A DNA stretch of 64,000 nucleotides from Foetidibacter luteolus (GTDB lineage: Bacteria; Bacteroidota; Bacteroidia; Chitinophagales; Chitinophagaceae), in assembly GCF_009650435.1 (NCBI RefSeq), contig NZ_VVIP01000028.1:62001-126000 (forward strand). The letters run 5' to 3'. Shown in pieces: positions 54,601 through 62,055 of this stretch. Below the pieces are notes generated by a model. It was not told the origin of the DNA. It was given only the letters and a program-made list of their open reading frames with translations, and did not search any database. Position 1 is the stretch's first letter; each line of letters opens with the position of its first letter. A program made the position numbers and the translations under genes.

Positions 54601-55325
54601 ACAGTGTAATGCCCGAAATTGCGGCGCCCAAAATTATGCCCTGCGAAGAGTGGACGCTAACGGAAAGGCTGGACTATGAAAAAGAAGTTACCGGCCTGTT
54701 TATGAGTGGCCACCCGCTCGATCATTTTAAGTTTGAACTGAAGTACTACGGCATTATGCCCCTGGCCGACTTCAACGAAATAAAAGAAGCACCCCAGTTG
54801 CAAAACCCCAATCGTATCTACCGCATTGCCGGCCTGGTAACGGATGCACAGCACCGTGTAACCAAAACGGGCCGCAACTTTGGCAGCCTGGTAATTGAAG
54901 ATTTCAGCGGCAAAACAGAAATGATGCTGTGGAGCGATGATTACATGCGGTTTAAAGATTACCTTGATAAAGGCAAAAACGTTGTGGTTAACGGCTATTT
55001 TAAACAGCGCTTCAACAACGACCAATACGAGTTTAAACCCAGTACCATCAGCCTGCTGGAAACATTGAAACAATCCCTGACTGCCAAGCTGGAATTCAAC
55101 TTAAACGCAGCCTCCCTTACCGGCGATTTTGTTTCTTTTGTTACGGAAAATGTAAAGAATCATCCCGGTAAAGCAACAGTCCGATTTAACGTTGTTGAGC
55201 CAAAAGAAAATCTCAAGATCAGTTTATACTCTTATGAACGCGGCTTTACCATGAATGATGAGATGGCCAATTTTCTGCTGGAAAACCCGGATGTGGAAGT
55301 AACCGTTGGGTTGGCGGACAGGTAA
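51651..55325 (+). CDS. dnaE: DNA polymerase III alpha subunit
   Basis: Replicative polymerase, 1224 residues, standard DnaE length. Begins with the PHP domain: FSHIHVHTQYSLLDGAAAID (residues 3-22) and ALAITDHGNMFGAF, which in many bacteria is a metal-dependent exonuclease site. The polymerase domain shows VFVGPGRGSAAGSVVAYCIG and PDIDTDFDDEGRQKVIDYVV with the catalytic Asp triad, then FNKSHSTCYAFVAYQTAYLK of the fingers and helix-hairpin-helix and OB-fold text (YRIAGLVTDAQHRVTKTGRN). Its C-terminus ends soon after, without a clear tau-binding extension. No neighbour of the replisome is present. The start at 51651 gives the PHP domain at the very N-terminus. Confidence 0.97.
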   Translation: MNFSHIHVHTQYSLLDGAAAIDSLYKKAAKNNMPALAITDHGNMFGAFEFVSQAWKNTKVIGKDEKGKDITTPVIKPIVGCEFYVVEDRHRKTFSKEVKDERYHQVLLAKNKQGYQNLVKLTSLGFIEGYYSKYPRIDKSLIEKYHEGLIATTCCIGAYVPQTILHDGEEAAEKEFKWWLDMFGEDYFIELQRHNIKEQELINNTLIKFSKKYNVPVIATNDSHYTDREDYNAHDILLCINTGEKQSTPGFDDFVNDELQVKNRRFKFPNDQFYFKTQEEMARLFSDIPESIDNTNMIVDRVEVLNLKKDILLPAFPIPKEFQSGDDSNINQWNYLHYLTYEGAKQRYSEITEEIRERLDFELFTIKTMGFAGYFLIVSDFIKAGRDLGVFVGPGRGSAAGSVVAYCIGITNIDPIKYNLLFERFLNPDRKSMPDIDTDFDDEGRQKVIDYVVNKYGKNQVAQIITYGTMAAKMSIKDVARVMDLPLAESNILAKMVPDRPGTDLGRVLTAPFTAKEAKDGQKSLEEKEGYGGEELENIKRLREIYAGTDIRGQVLREAERLEGSVRNTGIHAAGIIIAPKDLTELIPVATAKDSDLWVTQIEGSVIEEAGVIKMDFLGLKTLSIIKTALELIKQNHGVDIVIDDIPLDDEATYQLYQKGETNGTFQFESPGMQKYLRELKPDKFADLIAMNALYRPGPMAYIPQYVARKHGREEVVYDIADMQEYLEETYGITVYQEQVMLLSQKIAGFSKGDADVLRKAMGKKQKSVLDKMKAQFVDGAVKKGHNKDVLEKVWTDWEAFAQYAFNKSHSTCYAFVAYQTAYLKAHYPAEYMSAVLNHAGAIEKLTFFMEECKRMGMKVLGPDINESLKGFAPNKKREIRFGLGGLKGVGEAAIESILEERNKNGAYKDIFDFITRINQRTVNKKSIESLVYSGAFDCFSAMHRAQYFFTPPGDTMNGIERIIRFGNVVQTNKTQSSNSLFGDSVMPEIAAPKIMPCEEWTLTERLDYEKEVTGLFMSGHPLDHFKFELKYYGIMPLADFNEIKEAPQLQNPNRIYRIAGLVTDAQHRVTKTGRNFGSLVIEDFSGKTEMMLWSDDYMRFKDYLDKGKNVVVNGYFKQRFNNDQYEFKPSTISLLETLKQSLTAKLEFNLNAASLTGDFVSFVTENVKNHPGKATVRFNVVEPKENLKISLYSYERGFTMNDEMANFLLENPDVEVTVGLADR

Positions 55326-55366
55326 GGTGTCATACCGTCCGCCGCATTACTTTTGTTCACATGCAT

Positions 55367-56404
55367 TCATTTCCTGAATACGGTAATAAAGCCCTGCTTT
55401 TTAGCGTCTTGCTTTGTGTAAGAAACACCGTCTATCTTTAGGCCATCCCTGTCAAGCAGGGTTATTATACCACCATCATTGGAAAGCTGGGCCGCACGGC
55501 CAGACAATTGAATTTTTGTTACTTCCGCAGCTCTGAGAATGGTATCGCTGATTACTTCTTTCTTCTTCATTTTATCCGCAATTGCCCATCCCTCAAGATC
55601 AATATCCTTGTCGGTAGCATTCAGCAAATACACAAACTCATCACCTACATCATTAGCTTTAGGGTTTACCAACGCGGCAAAAATTCTTACTGCGTTTTCC
55701 TCTTCCGGCAGCACTGGCACATCAATTGGGGTACCGCCATCTTCATCATCGTCATCCACAGTATGCACCACTTGCGACTGAAACTTTAAAAACATAGCTA
55801 CCCACCGGTCTTCATCCGGGTAATGAATAAACAATCCGCCATCCTGGTAAATGCCATTGTCGCCGGCATGACTGCCGCTATTACCCTGGTTCATGTGTAT
55901 ATCATGTATGCCATTACCTGGCAAAAAATCAAAATACTTGTCTCTTGCATTATTTTCCGGCCCCCACCTGTCGCCAAAAGCATACACCAGCGATCCGGGC
56001 GTATCCAATGCGTGTTGTATGTGTGCATCAAAAATGTCATTCAGGTCATTATTGGGGCCGCCCAGCAAAGTGGGCACTATGCGCATATCGTTTATATCAA
56101 ACAGGTTGCCCCTTATGTAATCAAGGGCCGCGGTGTTAGGCTGTTTGGGTAGTCTGGAAAAACCCGGCTCAAGTTGTTTTACATGTTGCAAAATGGGGTG
56201 CGCATAATTGCTGCTCATGTAAAACTGCAGGTCCGATGGCTGCTGGTTCGACTTTACATTTACCGCAATCCTGAATTTTGTGCCATTGGCATCAATCAGT
56301 ACCTGGTAATGCGGCTTGCTCCCCGGATTTTTTTGCATGGCTGTTGGGCTGTCCATTTTATCCATAACAGTACCCACCAATACGCCGTAATTAGGTAGTG
56401 GCAT
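55367..56404 (-). CDS. DUF2278 protein with lamin-tail-like domain
   Basis: A 345-residue protein. Residues 1-210 are the DUF2278/YukJ-type domain: MPLPNYGVLVGTVMDKMDS, HYQVLIDANGTKFRIAVNVKS, DLQFYMSSNYAHPILQHVKQL and GIHDIHMNQGNSGSHAGDNG. After an Asp-rich linker (VDDDDEDGG), the C-terminal 110 residues look like a lamin-tail domain (VYLLNATDKDIDLEGWAIAD and GGIITLLDRDGLKIDGVSYT). The combination is known in bacteria but its function is not. No signal peptide. Divergent from the Gfo/Idh gene; nothing else nearby suggests its pathway. Confidence 0.82.
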   Translation of the reverse strand: MPLPNYGVLVGTVMDKMDSPTAMQKNPGSKPHYQVLIDANGTKFRIAVNVKSNQQPSDLQFYMSSNYAHPILQHVKQLEPGFSRLPKQPNTAALDYIRGNLFDINDMRIVPTLLGGPNNDLNDIFDAHIQHALDTPGSLVYAFGDRWGPENNARDKYFDFLPGNGIHDIHMNQGNSGSHAGDNGIYQDGGLFIHYPDEDRWVAMFLKFQSQVVHTVDDDDEDGGTPIDVPVLPEEENAVRIFAALVNPKANDVGDEFVYLLNATDKDIDLEGWAIADKMKKKEVISDTILRAAEVTKIQLSGRAAQLSNDGGIITLLDRDGLKIDGVSYTKQDAKKQGFITVFRK

Positions 56405-56629
56405 ACAATAAGTTTTTCTTTAAACAACAATATCTTAATAACATTTCAACAGGAGCTGCAGGCTGACAAATAAGAAGAATTCAACTCAAGTGTAACAGGT
56501 GCTATAATATTAATATTAGTTTTTCTATAATGCAAGAGGCAACACGGGAATTTATTTTTTGATAACATTTCACAGTGCTATCAGCATCTGCCGGCATGCT
56601 AAAACAAGGTAGATACCAGCAATGGTTCT

Positions 56630-56694
56630 TCGTGGCATCGTCCCTTGCGTCGCAATCCGTTCATCGGTTGGATTATAATGGCGGCATTTAAGCG
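56630..56694 (+). repeat. dispersed repeat R1, copy 12 (AATCCGTTCATCG subtype)
   Basis: CGTGGCATCGTCCC, core TTGCGTCGCAATCCGTTCAT, then ATAATGGCGGCATTTAAGCG. A perfect 16-bp hairpin follows 9 bp later. Occupies the middle of the 373 bp gap 56405-56777; nothing else supported in it. Confidence 0.75.
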
Positions 56695-56702
56695 TAGAAT
56701 AT

Positions 56703-56737
56703 TATCGCATGCACCCGCAAAGCGGGTGCATGCGATA
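56703..56737 (+). promoter_or_regulatory. perfect 16-bp hairpin between divergent genes
   Basis: TATCGCATGCACCCGC (56703-56718) / GCGGGTGCATGCGATA (56722-56737), loop AAA. It lies 40 bp before the Gfo/Idh start, where a terminator would not be expected because both neighbouring genes point away. Could be a leader hairpin, an operator, or part of the repeat element. Confidence 0.5.
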
Positions 56738-56777
56738 AATCCATACCTTCACCCCCTAACCTTAATTCACAAATTAC

Positions 56778-57857
56778 ATGAGCAAAAAACTAAAGGCCGG
56801 TCTTATAGGTTATGGCATATCAGCCAAAATTTTTCATGCCCCGTTTTTAAAGGTTTCCCCTCACTACGAAGTAGCAGCCGTGCTGGAGCGAAAAAAGAAA
56901 GACTCCCTGGAATTGTTTCCGGATACAAAAATTGTGAGAACACTGGAGGAACTGCTGGCCATAGAAGAGCTGGAGGTTATTATCATAACCACCCCTAATG
57001 AAACGCACTTTCCTTACGCCATGCAGATATTGCAAGCAGGCAAACACGTAGTGGTTGAAAAACCTTTTACCATAAAAAGTGAAGAAGCTTTGCAACTGGT
57101 GGAAGCTGCAAAGAAAGCCGGGAAAATATTAAGTGTTTACCAGAACCGCAGGTACGATTCTGAAGTGGTTACCATTAAAGAAATTTTGAATAAAGGCCTG
57201 TTGGGCAAAGTGTACGAATTTGAAGCCCACTACGACCGTTACCGCCTGGAAGCCAAGGCCAATGCCTGGCGGGAAGAACCTATTGCCGGCAGCGGCATCT
57301 TTTACGACCTGGGCGCCCACCTTATTGACCAGGCCCTGTATTTTTTTGGCCTGCCGCAAAATGTTACCGCAGACATACGCATGATACGGCCGCATGCCCG
57401 TGTGGATGATTATTTTGATGTTCGTTTTGATTATGGCTATATGCGGGTATTGCTAAAGGGCAGTATGCTGGTACGTGAAAAAGGGCCGCATTACATGATA
57501 CATGGCGATAAAGGCTCCTTCATTAAATACGGAGAAGATCCACAGGAAGTGCTGTTAAAAGCCGGTGAATTGCCGCAAGGCAAAAACTGGGGTAAAGAAC
57601 CCGAAGAAACATACGGCCTGTTGCACACAGAGATAGACGGCAAAATTATTAAAGAGAAATACCCATCGCTTGCGGGCAACTATGGCAACTACCATGAGAA
57701 CCTTTACCAAACCATTCGCAATGGCGCCCCCCTGCGGGAAAAGCCGGAGCATGGTTATAATACAGTAAGGCTTATTGAACTTGCTTTTGAAAGCCACCAC
57801 AAAAAGGCAACCGTAAGCTGTGAGGGCTTGCTGAACGTAGGCTATCCTGCAGACTAA
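56778..57857 (+). CDS. Gfo/Idh/MocA family oxidoreductase
   Basis: A 359-residue NAD(P)-dependent sugar dehydrogenase-type protein. N-terminal Rossmann domain: KAGLIGYGISAKIFHAPFLK, VIITTPNETHFPYAMQILQ and AGKHVVVEKPFTIKSEEALQ (the conserved EKP). C-terminal domain: LSVYQNRRYDSEVVTIKEIL, AGSGIFYDLGAHLIDQALYF with the DxGxHLID motif characteristic of the family, then a beta-sheet. It is close to YdgJ/inositol- or scyllo-inositol-type dehydrogenases, but the substrate cannot be told. No signal peptide. Ends with the hairpin at 57877, which overlaps the end of the next gene on the other strand. Confidence 0.93.
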   Translation: MSKKLKAGLIGYGISAKIFHAPFLKVSPHYEVAAVLERKKKDSLELFPDTKIVRTLEELLAIEELEVIIITTPNETHFPYAMQILQAGKHVVVEKPFTIKSEEALQLVEAAKKAGKILSVYQNRRYDSEVVTIKEILNKGLLGKVYEFEAHYDRYRLEAKANAWREEPIAGSGIFYDLGAHLIDQALYFFGLPQNVTADIRMIRPHARVDDYFDVRFDYGYMRVLLKGSMLVREKGPHYMIHGDKGSFIKYGEDPQEVLLKAGELPQGKNWGKEPEETYGLLHTEIDGKIIKEKYPSLAGNYGNYHENLYQTIRNGAPLREKPEHGYNTVRLIELAFESHHKKATVSCEGLLNVGYPAD

Positions 57858-57876
57858 AGAAATACAGGTTTTATCT

Positions 57877-57918
57877 AAAAAGCAAAACGTATTGCAAATG
57901 TTATACGTTTTGCTTTTT
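57877..57918. terminator. bidirectional terminator overlapping a coding end
   Basis: AAAAAGCAAAACGTAT (57877-57892) / ATACGTTTTGCTTTTT (57903-57918), 16-bp perfect stem with a 10-base loop, A-tract left and T-tract right. The right arm also encodes the last residues (KKQN...) of the small minus-strand protein. Confidence 0.85.
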
Positions 57919-58098
57919 TACTTTTCGTACAAAAGCTTCTGTCACACCTGCAAATCCAGCTATTTCGGCAATGGTAAACCTATCTGCAGAAAGTAAGTTT
58001 TTAACAACGGTTGTTTTGGCTTCTTCAAGTCCTTGTTCAAGCCCTTTGGCTAAACCCTTCTTCTCCGCACGGTCCAATAAAAATTCTTCAATTACCAT
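57901..58098 (-). CDS. 65-residue orphan resembling the C-terminal tail of Rpn-type nucleases
   Basis: A small helical protein: a first helix IEEFLLDRAEKKGLAKGLEQ with a GLAKGLEQGLEEAK register, then VVKNLLSADRFTIAEIAGFAG and VTEAFVRKVKKQ, a short helix-turn-helix-like end. This is the typical C-terminal part of Rpn/PD-(D/E)XK recombination-promoting nuclease family proteins, but no nuclease domain precedes it. A free-standing C-terminal piece could act as an inhibitor of a full-length relative elsewhere; that is inference. Start choice: ATG 58098, or a GTG at 58128. A promoter-like box at 58137-58144 supports expression on its own. The alternative is a remnant of a decayed gene. Confidence 0.6.
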   Translation of the reverse strand: MVIEEFLLDRAEKKGLAKGLEQGLEEAKTTVVKNLLSADRFTIAEIAGFAGVTEAFVRKVKKQNV

Positions 58099-58136
58099 AG
58101 TAATTTTATTATTGTTTATTCCTGACACAACTCTAT

Positions 58137-58144
58137 CAAAATTA
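58137..58144 (-). promoter_or_regulatory. predicted promoter box of the orphan Rpn-tail gene
   Basis: TAATTTTG on the minus strand matches TAnnTTTG exactly. Predicted transcription start near 58132, leaving a 30-base leader to ATG 58098, or a near-leaderless GTG at 58128. Confidence 0.4.
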
Positions 58145-58264
58145 ATATTACTCGTATAAAAAGAAAAACGATACGCAGAATTTATGGATAACCTCTCCGC
58201 TAATTTATCTTACTACCTTTAACCCAATGTTCCTGACTGTATAACAACCTCGTTACCGGGTTAC

Positions 58265-60634
58265 TTACTCGCTGCGCAGGCTTTTAACGGGATTGGCAAG
58301 CGCTGCTTTTATAGCCTGGAAGCTGATGGTTACCAACGCTATGGCCAGTGTAATAAAGCCTGCCAGGGCAAATACCCACCAGCTAATAGCCGTGCGGTAA
58401 GGATAACTTTCCAGCATTTTGCTTAGGGCCCACCAGGCAACGGGAAAAGCTATAACAATGGAGATACCCACCAGCTTAAGAAAGTCTTTGGACAGCATGC
58501 TTACTATACCGGGTACACTGGCCCCCAGCACTTTGCGTACACCTATTTCTTTTATTCTTGTTTCCGCGGTGTAAGTAACCAGGCCAAACAAACCAAGGCA
58601 GGAGATGAGAATGGTAATGATGGCAAAGCAGTTAAAGAGTTTGCCTACCCTTATGTCTGAGCGGTAGTTGGTATCAAAAGCATCATCCAGAAACTGGTAT
58701 TCCAGGGGGTAATCGGGGTTGTATTGCTTCCATATTTTTTCAACGGCGGCCACAGCTTTAGATGCATCTTTAGCAGTTGTTTTAACATACATACGCCAGC
58801 GCCAGGGGCTAAAATAAATGATAGCAGGCTCTATTTGCCTGTGCAGGTTTTGAAAATGAAAATCTTTTACCACGCCTGCAATTACCCCTTTTTTATCGTG
58901 AAAGGTAAACCGCTTTCCTACCGGGTCTTTGATGCTCATCACCTTAATTGCGGTTTCATTCAGCAAATAGTTGGTGCTGTCGGCGGGTGTGCCGCTAAAA
59001 CCCTTGCCCTGCACTATCTGCAAATTCATTACATCAAGAAAATTACGCTCAGCGGAAATCTGGTTGATAACAAAGGTTTGCTGTGCCGCTGTTTTGCCAT
59101 CCCAGTCAGCATCGCCGGTACTGCTCCATGCATTCATAATATCTGCGCCGGAAGCTGTTACCGCTACTACGCCCGGCTGCTTTAATAGTTCTGCTTTAGC
59201 TGCATCGTAGTGTTCTGTTATGTTGCGCATGCCAAAGTAAAGCAGGTTTTCTTTGTTATAGCCAAGGTTCTTTTGCCTTATATATTTTAACTGGTTGCCA
59301 ATGATGATGGTGCCAACGATAAGCATGATGGAAAAACTAAACTGTACTACCACCAGCACTTTACGGAAAGCTACTTTGCTGCCAAGCCCGCTAAGCTTGC
59401 CTTTCATAGCTTCCAGCGGCTTAAAGGATGACAGGCTAAGCGCCGGGTATATGCCGGCCAGCAGCATGGTTGCCAGCAGCGTTATGCCATACACCAACAA
59501 TACATTGCCCTGCAGGGGGTTGAAGACAATGCGCTTGCCCGCTATTTCATTGTACAGCGGCATAACCAGGTATATAAGCGCCGTAGCCACCAGCATGGCA
59601 ATAAGAAATATCATTAACGCTTCGTGCAGAAACTGCCAGAACAACCCTCCTTTATTGGCGCCGATAATTTTTCGCAGGCTTATTTCTTTGGCACGCTTAA
59701 TAGCCCTGGCGGTAACCAGGTTAACATAGTTAATGCAGGCAATAAGCAATATAATAGCGGCGACAATAATAAACACCTTTACTATAGTGATGCCATCATC
59801 CTTTCCCTCCGGCGTATAGAGATGCACTTTGCTTAGGGGCAAAGGAATATAAGTGAGGTTTTTAGTAAATTCGCCATCCTGGTTGCGGCGGTGTATATTG
59901 GCTAACTTTTGCCCGACTTTTTTGCTATCTGCACCCGGCGCCAACAACAGGAAAGTACTGTAGTTGTAGTTGCCCCAATCTTCATCAAGCGACTTCCAGT
60001 AGTCATTACCAGTGTAGTCCCGTTTAAGAACCGTGAAATCGAAAATAATGTCGTACCGTATGCTGGAATTAAACGGCATATCTTTCATTACACCGGTAAC
60101 GTGATATGCATTCTTGTCATCTGCATTTAAGATTTTGCCGATAGGGTCTTCTTCTCCAAAAAATTTCTTAGCGGTGGTTTCAGAAAGTATAACAGAACGG
60201 TCATCTGTAAAAGGTTGCCGGGCATTACCTTTTACCAGCGGAAAATTAAACATGGTAAAGAAAGTGGCATCGGCCAAACCACAGCGGTTATTGAAATACT
60301 TTTTGCCTTTGTATTCCAGCAGCGATATACTCCAGTTATCCGTAACGCGGCATGTATTGGCTACTTCAGGCAGTTCCTTCCTGGCAAAGGTGGCTACCGG
60401 GGCTGGCGTGCCGCTCCAAACATTATCTTTTCCTTCCTGCTTAAAAGAGGCCGCCAGGCGGTAAATGTTGTTACTGTTGCTATGAAACCTGTCAAAACTC
60501 AACTCATCCTGCACCCATAGCAGCAGCAATATGCAGGCGGCCAGGCTAACCGCCAGGCCAATGATGTTAATGGCTGAATAGGTTTTATTTTTTAGCAGGT
60601 TGCGCCAGGTAAAGCGTAAGTTGGTTTTAAACAT
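58265..60634 (-). CDS. ABC transporter permease (MacB/FtsX type)
   Basis: A 789-residue membrane protein of the MacB-like FtsX family with two repeats. N-terminus MFKTNLRFTWRNLLKNKTYSAINIIGL carries the first helix and the usual conserved start. A large periplasmic domain (about residues 45-280) follows, then three helices (VFIIVAAIILLIACINYVN, with ARAIKRAKEISLRKIIGANK, the conserved FtsX loop), a further set of helices with NPLQGNVLLVYG, a second periplasmic domain and a final three-helix bundle with TRIKEIGVRKVLGASVPGIV. Energy would come from a separate ATPase such as the one at 61228. It exports, or mechanically transmits, to envelope substrates; unknown which. Between it and the upstream gene lies an R1 repeat plus terminator, so it may be a separate unit. 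Confidence 0.9.
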   Translation of the reverse strand: MFKTNLRFTWRNLLKNKTYSAINIIGLAVSLAACILLLLWVQDELSFDRFHSNSNNIYRLAASFKQEGKDNVWSGTPAPVATFARKELPEVANTCRVTDNWSISLLEYKGKKYFNNRCGLADATFFTMFNFPLVKGNARQPFTDDRSVILSETTAKKFFGEEDPIGKILNADDKNAYHVTGVMKDMPFNSSIRYDIIFDFTVLKRDYTGNDYWKSLDEDWGNYNYSTFLLLAPGADSKKVGQKLANIHRRNQDGEFTKNLTYIPLPLSKVHLYTPEGKDDGITIVKVFIIVAAIILLIACINYVNLVTARAIKRAKEISLRKIIGANKGGLFWQFLHEALMIFLIAMLVATALIYLVMPLYNEIAGKRIVFNPLQGNVLLVYGITLLATMLLAGIYPALSLSSFKPLEAMKGKLSGLGSKVAFRKVLVVVQFSFSIMLIVGTIIIGNQLKYIRQKNLGYNKENLLYFGMRNITEHYDAAKAELLKQPGVVAVTASGADIMNAWSSTGDADWDGKTAAQQTFVINQISAERNFLDVMNLQIVQGKGFSGTPADSTNYLLNETAIKVMSIKDPVGKRFTFHDKKGVIAGVVKDFHFQNLHRQIEPAIIYFSPWRWRMYVKTTAKDASKAVAAVEKIWKQYNPDYPLEYQFLDDAFDTNYRSDIRVGKLFNCFAIITILISCLGLFGLVTYTAETRIKEIGVRKVLGASVPGIVSMLSKDFLKLVGISIVIAFPVAWWALSKMLESYPYRTAISWWVFALAGFITLAIALVTISFQAIKAALANPVKSLRSE

Positions 60635-60799
60635 TGCTGTAGGTTAAAATTGGTTACTGTATGCAAAAGACAATGTAATGGTCAATCTTGGGTATTATAG
60701 AATACAAGTAAAATTGCCGGCATTGCCGGGTGGAGTATTATCGGTAGTTACCATGCAAAATTTCTGTAGCCTGCGGCTACAGAAATTAATCTACCCTGC

Positions 60800-60882
60800 G
60801 GGAAAAGCTGCGCAGCGAACAAGGCGTACAAGTGAGTGACACAACCAAAGCCTCATGCCTGTTCTTCTGCCCGGCCCATAAA
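60800..60882 (-). repeat. dispersed repeat R1, copy 13 (GTGTCAC subtype)
   Basis: Minus strand: TTTATGGGCCGGGCAGAAGA, CATGAGGCTTTG, core GTTGTGTCACTCACTTGTAC, GCCTTGTTCGCTGCGCAGC. Between the small membrane protein gene and the permease gene, in gene orientation. Confidence 0.85.
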
Positions 60883-60887
60883 CTGTA

Positions 60888-60924
60888 AAACAATTAAGCA
60901 TGCCTTGGGCATGCTTAATTGTTT
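60888..60924 (-). terminator. terminator of the MacAB-like operon's small gene
   Basis: AAACAATTAAGCATGCC (60888-60904) / GGCATGCTTAATTGTTT (60908-60924), a 17-bp perfect stem with a 3-base loop. It begins inside the stop codon of the 87-residue gene. Confidence 0.85.
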
Positions 60925-61186
60925 ATTGCATAAAATGTATTAATCTTAAAGACCGCGGCTTGGATGACCAGCCTTCCTCTACATCAGAACTGCCGTTGGC
61001 AACCATGCCTGCCGTACGTAATGTATCAGATTTATTTACTGTGCTTTTTTTGCCGCTGTGGGCATTAACAACATACAGCGCCAGCACTACCGCAATTACC
61101 GCAAGTGCGCATACAATATTTACAAAAGCGCTTTTTTTAACTGAAGCTTCTTCGGTGGCGGCGGGGGTATGTTGTACAGGTTTCAT
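60923..61186 (-). CDS. small single-pass membrane protein, hypothetical
   Basis: An 87-residue protein with a single membrane helix (about residues 20-43, FVNIVCALAVIAVVLALYVV), a polar N-terminus of 19 residues and an exposed C-terminal part with a KKSTVNKSDT stretch. No family recognised. It starts 41 bp after the ATPase gene stop, on the same strand, so it is likely co-transcribed, and its stop overlaps a strong terminator. A small accessory subunit of the transporter is a reasonable guess, without direct evidence. Confidence 0.6.
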   Translation of the reverse strand: MKPVQHTPAATEEASVKKSAFVNIVCALAVIAVVLALYVVNAHSGKKSTVNKSDTLRTAGMVANGSSDVEEGWSSKPRSLRLIHFMQ

Positions 61187-61227
61187 ACAATATGTTTTAT
61201 TGTTTCTGCCTTTTGGCAGAAGCGCTG

Positions 61228-61905
61228 TTATACAAGGATATTTTCTGTAACAGTCTGCCCATCCAGCATGCGTATAATACGGTGGCTGTAACGTGCATCA
61301 TGTTCGCTGTGGGTAACCATTACGATGGTGGTACCCTGTTCGTTCAATTCGGTCATCAGTTCCATTACTTCGTTACCGTTGTGGCTGTCCAGGTTACCGG
61401 TGGGCTCATCCGCCAGTATTAGTTTGGGCTTGTTTACCACGGCACGGGCAACGGCAACACGCTGTTGCTGGCCACCGGATAGCTGTTGCGGGTAGTGGTT
61501 GCGTCGGTGCATAATCTGTACTTTATCCAGTACTTCCTCCACACGCTTTTTTCTATCGGCGCTTTTTACACCGGTGTAAATCAGGGGCAGCTCTACGTTT
61601 TCAAAAACTGTTAATTCATCAATCAGGTTAAAGCTCTGGAACACGAAGCCAATGTTGTGTTTGCGCAGGTCGGCACGTTTGCGTTCGTTAAAGTTGGCTA
61701 CTTCAATTTTGTTGAAGATAAAGCTGCCAGCATCGGGGTCGTCCAGCAGACCAAGAATGTTCAGCAGGGTTGATTTGCCACAGCCGGAAGGCCCCATGAT
61801 AGCCACAAATTCGCCTTCCTTTACTTCTATGGAGAGTTTATTAAGGGCTACCGTTTCTACTTCTTCGGTGCGGTAAACTTTTTCGAGGTCTGTAATTTTT
61901 ATCAT
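61228..61905 (-). CDS. ABC transporter ATP-binding protein (MacB/LolD type)
   Basis: A 225-residue ATPase. Walker A GPSGCGKST at residues 39-46, Q-loop FQSFNLIDELTVFENVELPL, signature LSGGQQQRVAVARAVVNKPK, Walker B LILADEPTGNLD and the H-loop MVTHSEHDARYS near the C-terminus. The FNLIDELTVFENVELPLIY text is characteristic of the MacB/LolD/FtsE group, which energise FtsX-type permeases without transporting through a channel. It stands between the HlyD-family adaptor gene (upstream, 150 bp) and the small membrane protein gene (41 bp), with the permease gene further on. Together they resemble a MacA-MacB export machine with the ATPase and permease on separate genes. Confidence 0.95.
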   Translation of the reverse strand: MIKITDLEKVYRTEEVETVALNKLSIEVKEGEFVAIMGPSGCGKSTLLNILGLLDDPDAGSFIFNKIEVANFNERKRADLRKHNIGFVFQSFNLIDELTVFENVELPLIYTGVKSADRKKRVEEVLDKVQIMHRRNHYPQQLSGGQQQRVAVARAVVNKPKLILADEPTGNLDSHNGNEVMELMTELNEQGTTIVMVTHSEHDARYSHRIIRMLDGQTVTENILV

Positions 61906-61964
61906 GATTGTGAATTTGAGATTATTATACGTTTTGGTTGATGATTAGTTACACTTTTATTAAC

Positions 61965-62052
61965 ACTTTTGACTCCCTCACTTCCTGACTATTGACTCTT
62001 TGACTTCTTGACTTTCTGACTTCTTGACTTTTTGACTCTTTGACTTTCTTCA
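61965..62052. repeat. degenerate TTGACTT-type simple-sequence repeat
   Basis: Reiterated TTGACTT/CTGACTT units of 7-8 bases (for example TTGACTTCTTGACTTTCTG), about ten in a row. They lie between the ATPase start and the adaptor gene stop, ending 3 bp before that stop. Confidence 0.7.
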
Positions 62053-62055
62053 CCG

